Assembly (NCBI RefSeq): GCF_027595165.1
Contig: NZ_CP097291.1
Location: 434,001 to 498,000 of the forward strand
Length of the DNA stretch: 64,000 nucleotides
Reading direction: 5' to 3'
Source: Providencia sp. PROV188
GTDB taxonomy: Bacteria; Pseudomonadota; Gammaproteobacteria; Enterobacterales; Enterobacteriaceae
Within the stretch, counting starts at the first letter, position 1; each line of letters opens with the position of its first letter. A model generated the notes under the pieces. The model worked only from the letters and a program-made list of their open reading frames with translations, was not told where the DNA came from and ran no database searches. This document shows, one piece after another, positions 56,945-64,000 of the stretch. The translations under genes were made by a program, and so were the position numbers.

Positions 56945-57012
56945 TGTATTTCGCTTTTTTTTTAGGCAGAGTACCACCAATAATTACAAAATGAGACGGG
57001 CAGGAGAAACAC

Positions 57013-58371
57013 ATGATTGAGCTCTTAATAGGCGTATTGGTCGCCGTTGGAGTTGGGCGCTATATAATAAAGGGTTACTCTGCAACTGGGGTATTAATGA
57101 CGGGGGGTATTTTACTCCTAATTATTACTGCGTTAATGGGTAAAAGCATTTTACCAGAATCAGTGAAAGCAACGGGATGGCGCGTTACTGATATTCTGGA
57201 ATACATCAAGTTCTTATTAATGAGCCGAGGTGGTGACCTCGGTATGATGATCATGGTGCTGTGTGGGTTTGCGTCTTATATGACTCACATCGGTGCGAAT
57301 GACGTGGTGGTGAAAATTGCCTCCAAGCCATTAAAAATGATCAACTCCCCATACTTATTGATGGTTGCGGCGTATATTGTTGCTTGCTTGATGTCACTGG
57401 CAGTTTCATCGGCAACAGGTTTAGGGGTGTTATTGATGGCAACCTTGTTCCCTGTGATGGTTAACGTCGGGATCAGCCGTGGCGCAGCGGCGGCTATCTG
57501 TGCATCACCGGCCGCTATCATTCTGGCACCAACGTCTGGAGACGTTATCTTAGCGGCGAAAGCAGCAGAAATGCCTCTGATTGATTTCGCATTCAAAACC
57601 ACACTGCCTATCTCCATCGCTGCCATTGTTGCGATGTCAGTGGCTCACTTCTTCTGGCAGCGTTTTCTGGATAGAAAAGAGCACGTTAAAACCGAAATGC
57701 TGGATGTGAATGAAATTAAAACCCACGCACCAGGTTTCTACGCGATTCTACCATTTACTCCAATCATCGGCGTATTAGTGTTTGATGGTAAATGGGCGCC
57801 TGAGCTACATATTGTCACCATTATTGTTGGCTGTATTATTATGGCTGCAATCATTGAGTTCATTCGTAGCTTCAGTGCAAAACATGTCTATGGTGGCTTA
57901 GAAGTTTGCTATAGAGGTATGGCTGATGCGTTTGCAACCGTCGTGATGCTGTTAGTGGCAGCTGGCGTATTTGCTCAGGGTCTAAGCACCATCGGCTTTA
58001 TTAAAGGCTTGATCGACTTAGCGCAATCCTTTGGTTCTGGCGCGATTGTGATGATGATTGCGCTGGTGGTGATCACTATGTTAGCGGCGATGACCACTGG
58101 TTCTGGTAACGCGCCATTCTACGCATTCGTTGAATTGATCCCTCACTTAGCGAAGCAAATGGGCGTCAACCCAGCTTACCTTGTCATTCCAATGCTACAG
58201 GCATCTAACTTAGGTCGTACATTATCACCGGTTTCTGGGGTGGTGGTTGCGGTATCGGGGATGGCGAAGATTTCACCATTTGAAGTGGTGAAAAGAACCT
58301 CGGTTCCCGTATTAGTTGGGCTTATCGTTGTTGTGATTGCCACTGAGATTTTAGTGCCAGTCTATTTGTAA
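57013..58371 (+). CDS. dcuC: Anaerobic C4-dicarboxylate transporter DcuC
   Basis: A 452-aa inner-membrane carrier with about 12 helices that exports succinate during fumarate respiration and fermentation. DcuC-family segments are IELLIGVLVAVGVGRYIIKGYSATGVL-like N-terminus, ASYMTHIGANDVVVKIASKPL, AVSSATGLGVLLMATLFP, ASPAAIILAPTSGDVI and TTGSGNAPFYAFVE. GGCAGGAGAA precedes the ATG. It is monocistronic, ending in a strong terminator. Confidence 0.94.
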   Translation: MIELLIGVLVAVGVGRYIIKGYSATGVLMTGGILLLIITALMGKSILPESVKATGWRVTDILEYIKFLLMSRGGDLGMMIMVLCGFASYMTHIGANDVVVKIASKPLKMINSPYLLMVAAYIVACLMSLAVSSATGLGVLLMATLFPVMVNVGISRGAAAAICASPAAIILAPTSGDVILAAKAAEMPLIDFAFKTTLPISIAAIVAMSVAHFFWQRFLDRKEHVKTEMLDVNEIKTHAPGFYAILPFTPIIGVLVFDGKWAPELHIVTIIVGCIIMAAIIEFIRSFSAKHVYGGLEVCYRGMADAFATVVMLLVAAGVFAQGLSTIGFIKGLIDLAQSFGSGAIVMMIALVVITMLAAMTTGSGNAPFYAFVELIPHLAKQMGVNPAYLVIPMLQASNLGRTLSPVSGVVVAVSGMAKISPFEVVKRTSVPVLVGLIVVVIATEILVPVYL

Positions 58372-58392
58372 CAAAATAGGTATTTACCAAAC

Positions 58393-58424
58393 AAAAATGG
58401 CTAGAAATTATTCTAGCCATTTTT
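58393..58424 (+). terminator. dcuC terminator (copy 1 of a duplicated hairpin)
   Basis: AAAAATGGCTAGAA (58393-58406) pairs perfectly with TTCTAGCCATTTTT (58411-58424) around ATTA. It lies 22 nt after the dcuC stop. Confidence 0.9.
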
Positions 58425-58431
58425 GTTGCTG

Positions 58432-58589
58432 ACAAAGAGGGATAAAAGCGTGGTTTTTCCCTCTTTGTGTTATCAGGCGAAAATCAATGAATTGATTTTC
58501 CTTGTTAATTCTACAACCCAAAAGAGCCATTTCCAACCCTGATGGGTTTGGAAATGGTCTGATGGCTAGAAATTATTCTAGCCATTTTT
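58432..58589 (+). ncRNA. Candidate structured small RNA between two terminators
   Basis: After the dcuC terminator come three hairpins: ACAAAGAGGGA (58432-58442) with TCCCTCTTTGT (58458-58468), the palindrome GAAAATCAAT/ATTGATTTTC (58479-58500), and CCATTTCC (58527-58534) with GGAAATGG (58550-58557). A second copy of the dcuC terminator ends the run at 58562-58589. The layout would suit an independently transcribed RNA, but no clear promoter is seen, and repeat decay is an alternative. Confidence 0.35.
58562..58589 (+). terminator. Second copy of the duplicated terminator hairpin
   Basis: The 28 nt from ATGGCTAGAA to CCATTTTT are identical to 58397-58424. Here they are followed by more T, giving a full Rho-independent terminator. 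Confidence 0.85.
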
Positions 58590-58851
58590 TTTATCGATAT
58601 TTATTTCGGTTAAAACTTAGGTTCAAAAGAAAAAAACTCTACGCTTTTTTGACGTGGTGTTTTGGTATTTTCAATCAAATGATAAAAATTTATTTGCGAT
58701 TATTAACAAATTGTCATTTTTTTAAATTCAGATATGAGATCTACACCAAAAAGCCAGAAAGATTAATCAAAATAAGCTAGTTGCTCTAACGCATTTAATG
58801 CAAAATTCGCCGCATCTTTTTTTATCCATTTTAAAACGATGAAGTGACGGT

Positions 58852-60111
58852 ATGAGCACAATAAAAACCGCAGTAAACACGACAGACAAACCTGCCAGTA
58901 AGTGGACTTATAAAGACTTCACTTGGGTATTATCTCTTTTTGGTACCGCCGTTGGTGCGGGTGTTCTTTTTCTGCCAATTAAAGCTGGCGCGGGTGGTTT
59001 CTGGCCATTAGTTGTATTAGCTTTAATTGCAACTCCAATGATTTGGTTAGCTCATAAAGGGTTAGCGCGTTTTGTTTTATCGGCTAAGAAACACGATGCT
59101 GATATTACCGATACTGTGGAAGAACATTTCGGTAAAACAGGTGCGAATATTATCACTTTTGCTTATTTCTTTGCGATTTACCCAATCGTATTAATTTACG
59201 GCGTGGGTATCACTAACACAGTAGACTCATTCTTAGTGAACCAAATTGGTATGGACCCACTGCCACGTTGGTTGCTGTCTGGTGTGTTAATTGCAGCAAT
59301 GACCGCAGGTGTCGTATTCGGTCGTGACTTAATGCTGAAGCTCACTTCTATGATGGTTTATCCATTAGTCTTCATCTTATTAGCGCTGTCTCTGTACCTG
59401 ATCCCTGAGTGGAATACGTCGATGTTAGAAGTCGCACCAGATTGGAGCGCAATGCCGATTGTTGTCTGGATGGCGATTCCTATCATCGTATTCTCTTTTA
59501 ATCACAGCCCAATCATCAGCCAGTTTGCAAAAGACCAACGTCAGCAATTTGGCGACCAAGCTGTGATTAAAACTGACATGATCACTGGCGGCGCAGCATT
59601 TATGCTAACTGGCTTCGTGATGTTTTTCGTATTCTCTGTGGTTCTGTCACTGAGTCCTGCTGAGTTAGAAATCGCGAAGAAAGAAAATATCAGCGTGTTA
59701 TCCCACATTGCGAACATTAACCCATCACCAATCCTGTCTTACTTAGGTCCTATCGTGGCATTCGCAGCTATCGTTTCTAGCTACTTTGGTCACTTCTTAG
59801 GTGCGCACGAAGGTCTGGTTGGATTAGTCAAATCGCGCTCTTCAGTTTCTGTGAAGAAAATTGAGTTAATCTCTTTACTGTTCATTGTAATCACCACTTG
59901 GATCGTCGCGATTATCAACCCAAGTATCTTAGGTATGATTGAAACCATGGGTGCCCCAATGATTGCGGCAATCCTGTTTATCCTGCCAGTTGTGGCGATG
60001 CGTATCGTGCCTGCAATGAAACCGTTTAGTACCTCTAAGCCAGCGCAAATCTTTACGCTGCTATGCGGCTTAGCATCAATTACCTCTGTGATTTATGGCG
60101 CGTTCGCGTAA
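58852..60111 (+). CDS. HAAAP-family serine/threonine permease (SdaC-like)
   Basis: A 419-aa inner-membrane amino acid:H+ symporter with 11 helices. It matches the SdaC/TdcC/YhaO group: FGTAVGAGVLFLPIKAGAGG near the first helix, DITDTVEEHFG, YFFAIYPIVLIYGVGITNTV, IPIIVFSFNHSPIISQFA and TWIVAIINPSILGMIETMG. The overall pattern is nearest SdaC (serine), but the substrate cannot be fixed from sequence alone and no serine deaminase gene is adjacent. It has its own terminator. Confidence 0.88.
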   Translation: MSTIKTAVNTTDKPASKWTYKDFTWVLSLFGTAVGAGVLFLPIKAGAGGFWPLVVLALIATPMIWLAHKGLARFVLSAKKHDADITDTVEEHFGKTGANIITFAYFFAIYPIVLIYGVGITNTVDSFLVNQIGMDPLPRWLLSGVLIAAMTAGVVFGRDLMLKLTSMMVYPLVFILLALSLYLIPEWNTSMLEVAPDWSAMPIVVWMAIPIIVFSFNHSPIISQFAKDQRQQFGDQAVIKTDMITGGAAFMLTGFVMFFVFSVVLSLSPAELEIAKKENISVLSHIANINPSPILSYLGPIVAFAAIVSSYFGHFLGAHEGLVGLVKSRSSVSVKKIELISLLFIVITTWIVAIINPSILGMIETMGAPMIAAILFILPVVAMRIVPAMKPFSTSKPAQIFTLLCGLASITSVIYGAFA

Positions 60112-60129
60112 TTAAATTCAGTTGTACCG

Positions 60130-60164
60130 AAACCCATATTACTTCGGCAATATGGGTTTTTTTG
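60130..60164 (+). terminator. Terminator of the permease gene
   Basis: AAACCCATATT (60130-60140) pairs with AATATGGGTTT (60149-60159), followed by further T. Confidence 0.88.
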
Positions 60165-60204
60165 TTTCTAATGCGGTCTTATTTATTTTATGAATAACTT
60201 TAGA

Positions 60205-60217
60205 TGAAATTATTTCA
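60205..60217. promoter_or_regulatory. MetR-type palindrome upstream of metY-like gene
   Basis: TGAA-ATTAT-TTCA is a perfect match to the MetR consensus TGAA-N5-TTCA with a T at the centre. It lies 129 nt before the start codon of a homocysteine-forming enzyme gene, so activation by MetR is plausible. Confidence 0.6.
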
Positions 60218-60345
60218 AGTCTAGATGGTTGTGCGAGGAATTTACTTGGGGGATATTGGAAAGGACTGCCGTGAAATAATAAGTACCGTGAAATAAAAAC
60301 AAGAACCCATTCAATTGGCAGTGCGGGTATAACAAGGATAACTCA

Positions 60346-61620
60346 ATGAAATTAGAAACATTATCAATCCACGCAGGCTATTCTCCAGACCCTACAACCA
60401 AGTCTGTCGCGGTGCCTATTTATCAAACCACCTCTTATGCATTTGACGATACACAGCATGGCGCGGATCTGTTCGACTTAAAAGTTGCAGGTAATATCTA
60501 TACCCGCATTATGAACCCGACCAACGATGTGCTAGAAAAGCGCGTTGCTGCCCTTGAAGGGGGAATTGCTGGGCTGGCGGTGGCTTCGGGCATGGCAGCT
60601 ATCACCTATGCAATTCAAACTATTGCCCAAGTCGGCGATAACATTGTTTCGGTGGCAAAACTGTATGGCGGTACGTACAACTTACTGGCGCATACTCTAC
60701 CGCGCCTTGGTATCGAAACCCGGTTTGCTGAACACGATGATTTAGCCGCACTAGAAGCCCTAATTGACGAGAAAACAAAAGCCGTTTTCTGCGAATCTAT
60801 CTCTAACCCTGCGGGTTTTATTGTTGACCTTGCCGCGCTGGCGGAGATCGCTCATCGCCATGGCGTACCTCTGATTGTCGATAATACCGTAGCGACTCCA
60901 TATTTATGCCGCCCATTCGAACACGGTGCGGATATCGTGGTGCACTCGTTAACCAAATATATCGGTGGTCATGGCACCTCAATCGGCGGAATGGTGATTG
61001 ATTCAGGTAAATTCCCATGGGCAGAGCACGCAGAGCGTTTTTCTCTGCTGGTTGAGCCGGATATCGCTTATCACGGTGTCAGCTATACAGAGCACTTCGG
61101 TGCGGCGGCGTTTATTGCGCGTTGCCGCGTGGCACCGCTGCGTGGAACGGGAGCAGCATTATCGCCATTTAACGCCTTCTTGATCTTACAAGGTCTGGAA
61201 ACGCTCGCGTTAAGAATGGAGCGCCATACTGAAAATGCAGTGAAAGTGGCACAATTCCTCGAAAACCATCCGCAAGTGGCATGGGTAAAATATGCGGGGC
61301 TACCAAGCAACCCTGAGCACGCACTTGCGCAAAAATATATGCAAGGTAAACCTGCTAGTATTATGTCTTTTGGGATCAAAGGCGGGCAAGAAGCGGGAGC
61401 GCGTTTTATTGATGCACTGAACCTGATTGTTCGCTTGGTCAATATTGGCGATGCAAAATCATTAGCTTGCCACCCAGCATCGACCACCCATCGTCAATTA
61501 AATGATGCAGAGCTAGCTCGTGCAGGAGTATCGCGCGATATGATCCGTTTATCCATTGGTATTGAACATATCGATGACATTCTTGCTGACTTAATCCAAG
61601 CCTTGGATGCAGCCAAGTAA
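60346..61620 (+). CDS. metY: O-acetylhomoserine sulfhydrylase family PLP enzyme
   Basis: A 424-aa Cys/Met-metabolism PLP enzyme of the O-acetylhomoserine aminocarboxypropyltransferase type, which makes homocysteine from O-acetylhomoserine and sulfide. The length (about 425-430 for this branch, against about 390 for MetB/MetC) and [22 protein letters not shown] support this branch. The PLP-binding lysine is in [11 protein letters not shown], and the C-terminus has [23 protein letters not shown] precedes the ATG. Homocysteine would feed MetH, which is also encoded in this window. Methionine gamma-lyase is a less likely alternative. Confidence 0.88.
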   Translation: MKLETLSIHAGYSPDPTTKSVAVPIYQTTSYAFDDTQHGADLFDLKVAGNIYTRIMNPTNDVLEKRVAALEGGIAGLAVASGMAAITYAIQTIAQVGDNIVSVAKLYGGTYNLLAHTLPRLGIETRFAEHDDLAALEALIDEKTKAVFCESISNPAGFIVDLAALAEIAHRHGVPLIVDNTVATPYLCRPFEHGADIVVHSLTKYIGGHGTSIGGMVIDSGKFPWAEHAERFSLLVEPDIAYHGVSYTEHFGAAAFIARCRVAPLRGTGAALSPFNAFLILQGLETLALRMERHTENAVKVAQFLENHPQVAWVKYAGLPSNPEHALAQKYMQGKPASIMSFGIKGGQEAGARFIDALNLIVRLVNIGDAKSLACHPASTTHRQLNDAELARAGVSRDMIRLSIGIEHIDDILADLIQALDAAK

Positions 61621-62054
61621 ATCTTGTTAAGTAGCTACCGATAAATAAAGGCGGTTATTGTGAAGAATATATTGCAATAACTGCCTTTATTGTTACCTGC
61701 GTGATTAACTATTGGGTTTTATTCTTCTTTCTAGAATTAATAACTATTCGCAAGCGGCACCGTTTTTTAATTTATTTTTCATTCTGTTAAAAATAAATGG
61801 AAATCGCTGAACTATTGTTTTTTAATCGAGTCTTAACAAGCAGCTCATCCTGTTATCTTAATGTTGAAATAAAAGATTCATTTATTGATTGTTTATCTCA
61901 TATGGATGTATGAAATACGAAAATGTTTATTGGTTTATACTGGGTTTAGTCGAACTAATGATAATAGAACCCTGATTTTATTAATCAAAAGTGCCTGAAG
62001 CTTCGGCGCAAATAATAATTATTAAATATTTATGACAATAATGGTTGAGATTAA
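61621..62054. other. Intergenic stretch between metY-like gene and arnT
   Basis: The stretch contains the terminator at 61647-61688. The rest is AT-rich, without a recognisable gene. A PmrA-type box (two closely spaced CTTAA half-sites) was looked for upstream of arnT; only single CTTAA motifs, too far apart, were found. Confidence 0.4.
61647..61688 (+). terminator. Hairpin after the metY-like gene
   Basis: AAAGGCGGTTATTG (61647-61660) pairs with CAATAACTGCCTTT (61675-61688), with one G-T pair and a 14-nt loop. The right arm ends in TTT. Confidence 0.6.
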
Positions 62055-63701
62055 ATGATGATGGCAAATAATAAAGTTGCCTACTTTAAGTGGTGCCTAT
62101 TATTCGGTTTTGTACTCATAACCTATTTTCTTCCTCTCAATGGGCGCATGCTATGGCAGCCCGATGAGCTACGCTATGCAGAAATCAGCCGTGAGCTGAT
62201 ATTAAGTAGCCATTGGAGCGTGCCTGAGCTGCTTGGTATCCGCTATTTTGAAAAGCCGATTTTTGGTTATTGGGTCGGTTCTTTCTTCCAAATGTTATTT
62301 GGTGAAAACAATGTCTCGGTTCGGTTAGGTGTGGTGTTTAGCACCCTTATCAGCGGGTTATTTGTTTATCTTAGTGCAAAGATGGCATGGAAAAATAAAG
62401 ATCTCGCGTTTAATGCGGTGCTTATTTATCTTTCCATGTTTATGATTTTGACCATTGGGACTTATAACATCCTTGACCCAATTGTGACCGCCTTTATTAC
62501 GATGATTATCTTCTTTTTCCAATGGGGGATAACCACGACACAACGCGCTCATAAATTGTATGCCTATATTCTGATTGGCGTGGCATGCGGTTTAGGCGTT
62601 ATGACAAAAGGCTTTTTAGTTTTAGTGCTTCCCGTTTTAGTGTGTTCCGTTAGCGCAATTTACTTTAAAAAGTTCAAAGACGTCTGCCTGTACGCATTAA
62701 TTTCGATTCTTGTTGCCGTATTAGTTTGCTTACCGTGGGCGCTTACTATTGCAAGCCTAGAGCCAGATTATTGGAGCTACTTTTTCTGGGTTGAGCATAT
62801 TCAGCGTTTTATGGCGGATAACGCACAAAACAAATCTCCGTTCTGGTTCTATATGCCGATTTTGTTGGCGGCGGTGCTTCCGTGGTTAGGTTACCTCTTC
62901 TCATCCATTGCACACGCAGTTCGCGCGAGAGGCATGAACCTCTATTTCTTATTGTGGGCGGCGCTACCTTTCCTGTTTTTTAGTGTGACAAAAGGGAAGC
63001 TTCTCACCTATATTCTGCCGTGCATCGCACCCATCGCGATTTTGATGGCATCCTATTTGCAGCAGGTTTTAACTCAGAATAAAGTGGCTACTATTCGCCT
63101 GAATGCGCTGATAAACATCACGTTGGGTATCGCGGCGGCAGGGGCATTTATTGCATCACCTTATTTCCCTAAAATGAATTTATATCAAGGGGATGAAAGC
63201 TACAAAATGTGGATTGCCGCAGGGGCATTTCTGTTTTGGGCTGTGATGGGGGTAGTGTCATTTAACCGCAAATTCTGGTCATGGGCAGCCGCCTGTACGT
63301 TAGTACTCAGCCTCAGTATTGGGCATGTGATCCCTAAATATATTGAGAGCAATAACACCCCGCAAGGCGTGTTAACAAAATACCAAGATCAGCTACAAAA
63401 CCGCGCGGTACTTTTAACCAACAATGTGGGATTAGGCACTGCGTTGGCTTGGGTACTCAAACGCGATGACATTACCATGCTGTATCAAACGGGTGAGCTA
63501 GGCTACGGGCTGAATTACCCAGATGCGGAAAATCGTTTTTACCGTTTAGAGCAGCTACCAAGCTTGTTGGCGAGCCAAAATAACCGCAACGTTGCGGTGG
63601 TGGTTGATGCTTCGCAAAATGAAGTCATTGATGCTTTACCGGGTACGCCAATCATTATTAAAGAAGGTAAGTTAGTGATGGCTTTCTATGAAGGTCAGTA
63701 A
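62055..63701 (+). CDS. arnT: Lipid A 4-amino-4-deoxy-L-arabinose transferase
   Basis: A 548-aa GT-C glycosyltransferase (E. coli ArnT 550 aa) that moves L-Ara4N from undecaprenyl phosphate to lipid A at the periplasmic face, giving polymyxin resistance. It has about 12-13 membrane helices and a periplasmic C-terminal domain. The catalytic-loop segment WQPDELRYAEISRE with the acidic pair, GIRYFEKPIFGYW, and FFWVEHIQRFMADNAQNKSPFWFY are intact. Three consecutive ATGs (62055, 62058, 62061) are possible. The other arn genes are not adjacent, so this is an orphan copy. Confidence 0.94.
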   Translation: MMMANNKVAYFKWCLLFGFVLITYFLPLNGRMLWQPDELRYAEISRELILSSHWSVPELLGIRYFEKPIFGYWVGSFFQMLFGENNVSVRLGVVFSTLISGLFVYLSAKMAWKNKDLAFNAVLIYLSMFMILTIGTYNILDPIVTAFITMIIFFFQWGITTTQRAHKLYAYILIGVACGLGVMTKGFLVLVLPVLVCSVSAIYFKKFKDVCLYALISILVAVLVCLPWALTIASLEPDYWSYFFWVEHIQRFMADNAQNKSPFWFYMPILLAAVLPWLGYLFSSIAHAVRARGMNLYFLLWAALPFLFFSVTKGKLLTYILPCIAPIAILMASYLQQVLTQNKVATIRLNALINITLGIAAAGAFIASPYFPKMNLYQGDESYKMWIAAGAFLFWAVMGVVSFNRKFWSWAAACTLVLSLSIGHVIPKYIESNNTPQGVLTKYQDQLQNRAVLLTNNVGLGTALAWVLKRDDITMLYQTGELGYGLNYPDAENRFYRLEQLPSLLASQNNRNVAVVVDASQNEVIDALPGTPIIIKEGKLVMAFYEGQ

Positions 63702-63728
63702 ATTAACAGCCTGATAATAGCTTGAAGA

Positions 63729-63763
63729 AGAGCCGCACTACGAAAGTATGCGGCTCTTTTTTC
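63729..63763 (+). terminator. arnT terminator
   Basis: AGAGCCGCA (63729-63737) pairs with TGCGGCTCT (63749-63757), followed by a run of T. Confidence 0.9.
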
Positions 63764-63801
63764 TGTTGATTAGAGTATTAATTCAAACATCGCTGAGAAC
63801 A

Positions 63802-64000
63802 CTATTTACGCCATCGGTTAGTTGCGTCGGAGCGCGTTTTCCATACCGGATAAGGATGATAAATCATCATCATTGCCACACTGTTGCTCATAGGATTAGC
63901 CACTGAACCTGCTGATTTGCTGTCATGAACTGACCGTTTCTCATGAACGCTTCGCTTTTCCTTGCGAGCGGGAACAAGTGAAAGATGGTTTAACGATGAT
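63802..64000 (-). CDS. 3' end of an unrecognised gene, truncated by window edge
   Basis: On the minus strand one frame is open from the window end to a TAG at 63802-63804, giving 65 residues. The sequence is basic and contains a near-tandem KRSVHE / KRSVHD, then PMSNSVAMMMIYHPYPVWKTRSDATNRWRK at the end, which is described here only by its ends: it starts PMSNSV and closes NRWRK. The composition looks like a genuine protein tail and the stop lies just beyond the arnT terminator, consistent with a convergent gene. No family recognised. Confidence 0.5.
   Translation of the reverse strand, partial: SSLNHLSLVPARKEKRSVHEKRSVHDSKSAGSVANPMSNSVAMMMIYHPYPVWKTRSDATNRWRK

Larger units (their letters stand above)
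58372..58851. other. dcuC-permease intergenic region with hairpin array
   Basis: Five hairpins follow one another between 58393 and 58589, the first and last sharing an identical 28-nt sequence. A 92-codon open frame starting at 58502 runs across this region but is basic, aromatic-rich and covers the hairpins, so it is not called as a gene. The rest is the promoter region of the permease gene. Confidence 0.55.

Noticed and set aside
58502..58780. 92-codon open frame downstream of dcuC
   Set aside because: It runs through several hairpins including the duplicated terminator, has no ribosome site that I can see and an unnatural basic/aromatic composition.
61700..62054. PmrA box upstream of arnT
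   Set aside because: Only isolated CTTAA motifs occur; they are not spaced as two half-sites five bases apart.

Overview
The window looks like chromosomal DNA of a Morganellaceae bacterium, most likely Providencia or a close relative. The housekeeping proteins are close in length and sequence to their E. coli counterparts (MetH 1227 aa, Pgi 548 aa, Zur 171 aa). Gene order follows the E. coli aceBAK-iclR-metH / lysC-pgi / ubiC-ubiA-plsB-dgkA-lexA-zur neighbourhood. Intergenic DNA is AT-rich, and an ERIC-type repeat and an MrpH-type fimbrial locus are present. The genus is inferred from protein character and context; no rRNA or tRNA gene was seen.

Layout. 1-2781: 3' part of aceA and aceK (glyoxylate shunt), with an attenuator-like hairpin between them. 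2824-8273: an inserted block with eda-edd (Entner-Doudoroff) on the minus strand behind a GntR-type palindrome, a DUF1460 exported protein, a small MrpJ-like XRE regulator and an AmiD-like amidase lipoprotein. 8330-25815: conserved backbone, comprising iclR, metH, two hypotheticals, a Sel1-repeat protein, lysC, pgi, ubiC-ubiA, plsB, dgkA, lexA (two SOS boxes) and zur. dinF, expected after lexA, is absent.

25816-34777: a 965-bp AT-rich leader, then a seven-gene chaperone-usher fimbrial operon (pilin, usher, chaperone, three minor pilins, MrpH-like tip adhesin with a candidate zinc-binding His triad). A divergent ToxR/CadC-type regulator and FidL-like gene pair follows, resembling marT-fidL.

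35230-41903: two minus-strand units, a TonB-dependent receptor and a five-gene operon encoding a binding protein, FecCD-type permease, ATPase, SAM methyltransferase and ModD. Each is preceded by a 24-bp palindrome of ModE-box architecture. This is the best candidate in the window for a poorly described system: TonB-coupled uptake of molybdate, tungstate or a Mo complex.

42065-45173: gntR and gntK-gntU, with GntR and CRP sites. 45265-49031: a peptidoglycan O-acetylation cluster (patA, patB, ape1). 49096-49222: a 127-bp ERIC-type element. 49442-50248: bax. 50720-54044: an overlapping operon of two outer-membrane beta-barrel proteins (one Omp85-like, without POTRA domains) and a DUF4056 lipoprotein, function unknown. 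54310-56732: a small hypothetical, a DUF4026/DUF2314-like protein and a RecX-like protein. 57013-60111: dcuC and an SdaC-like serine permease, separated by an unusual run of five hairpins. 60346-61620: metY-like O-acetylhomoserine sulfhydrylase behind a perfect MetR-type palindrome. 62055-63701: an orphan arnT. 63802-64000: the 3' end of an unrecognised minus-strand gene.

Functional links. GntR-type operators tie gluconate uptake and phosphorylation (gntKU) to its catabolism (edd-eda), 38 kb apart. Several loci act on the envelope: AmiD, DUF1460, PatA/PatB/Ape1, Bax, ArnT and the outer-membrane trio. Coding calls were made by reading translations and motifs; no database search was possible.
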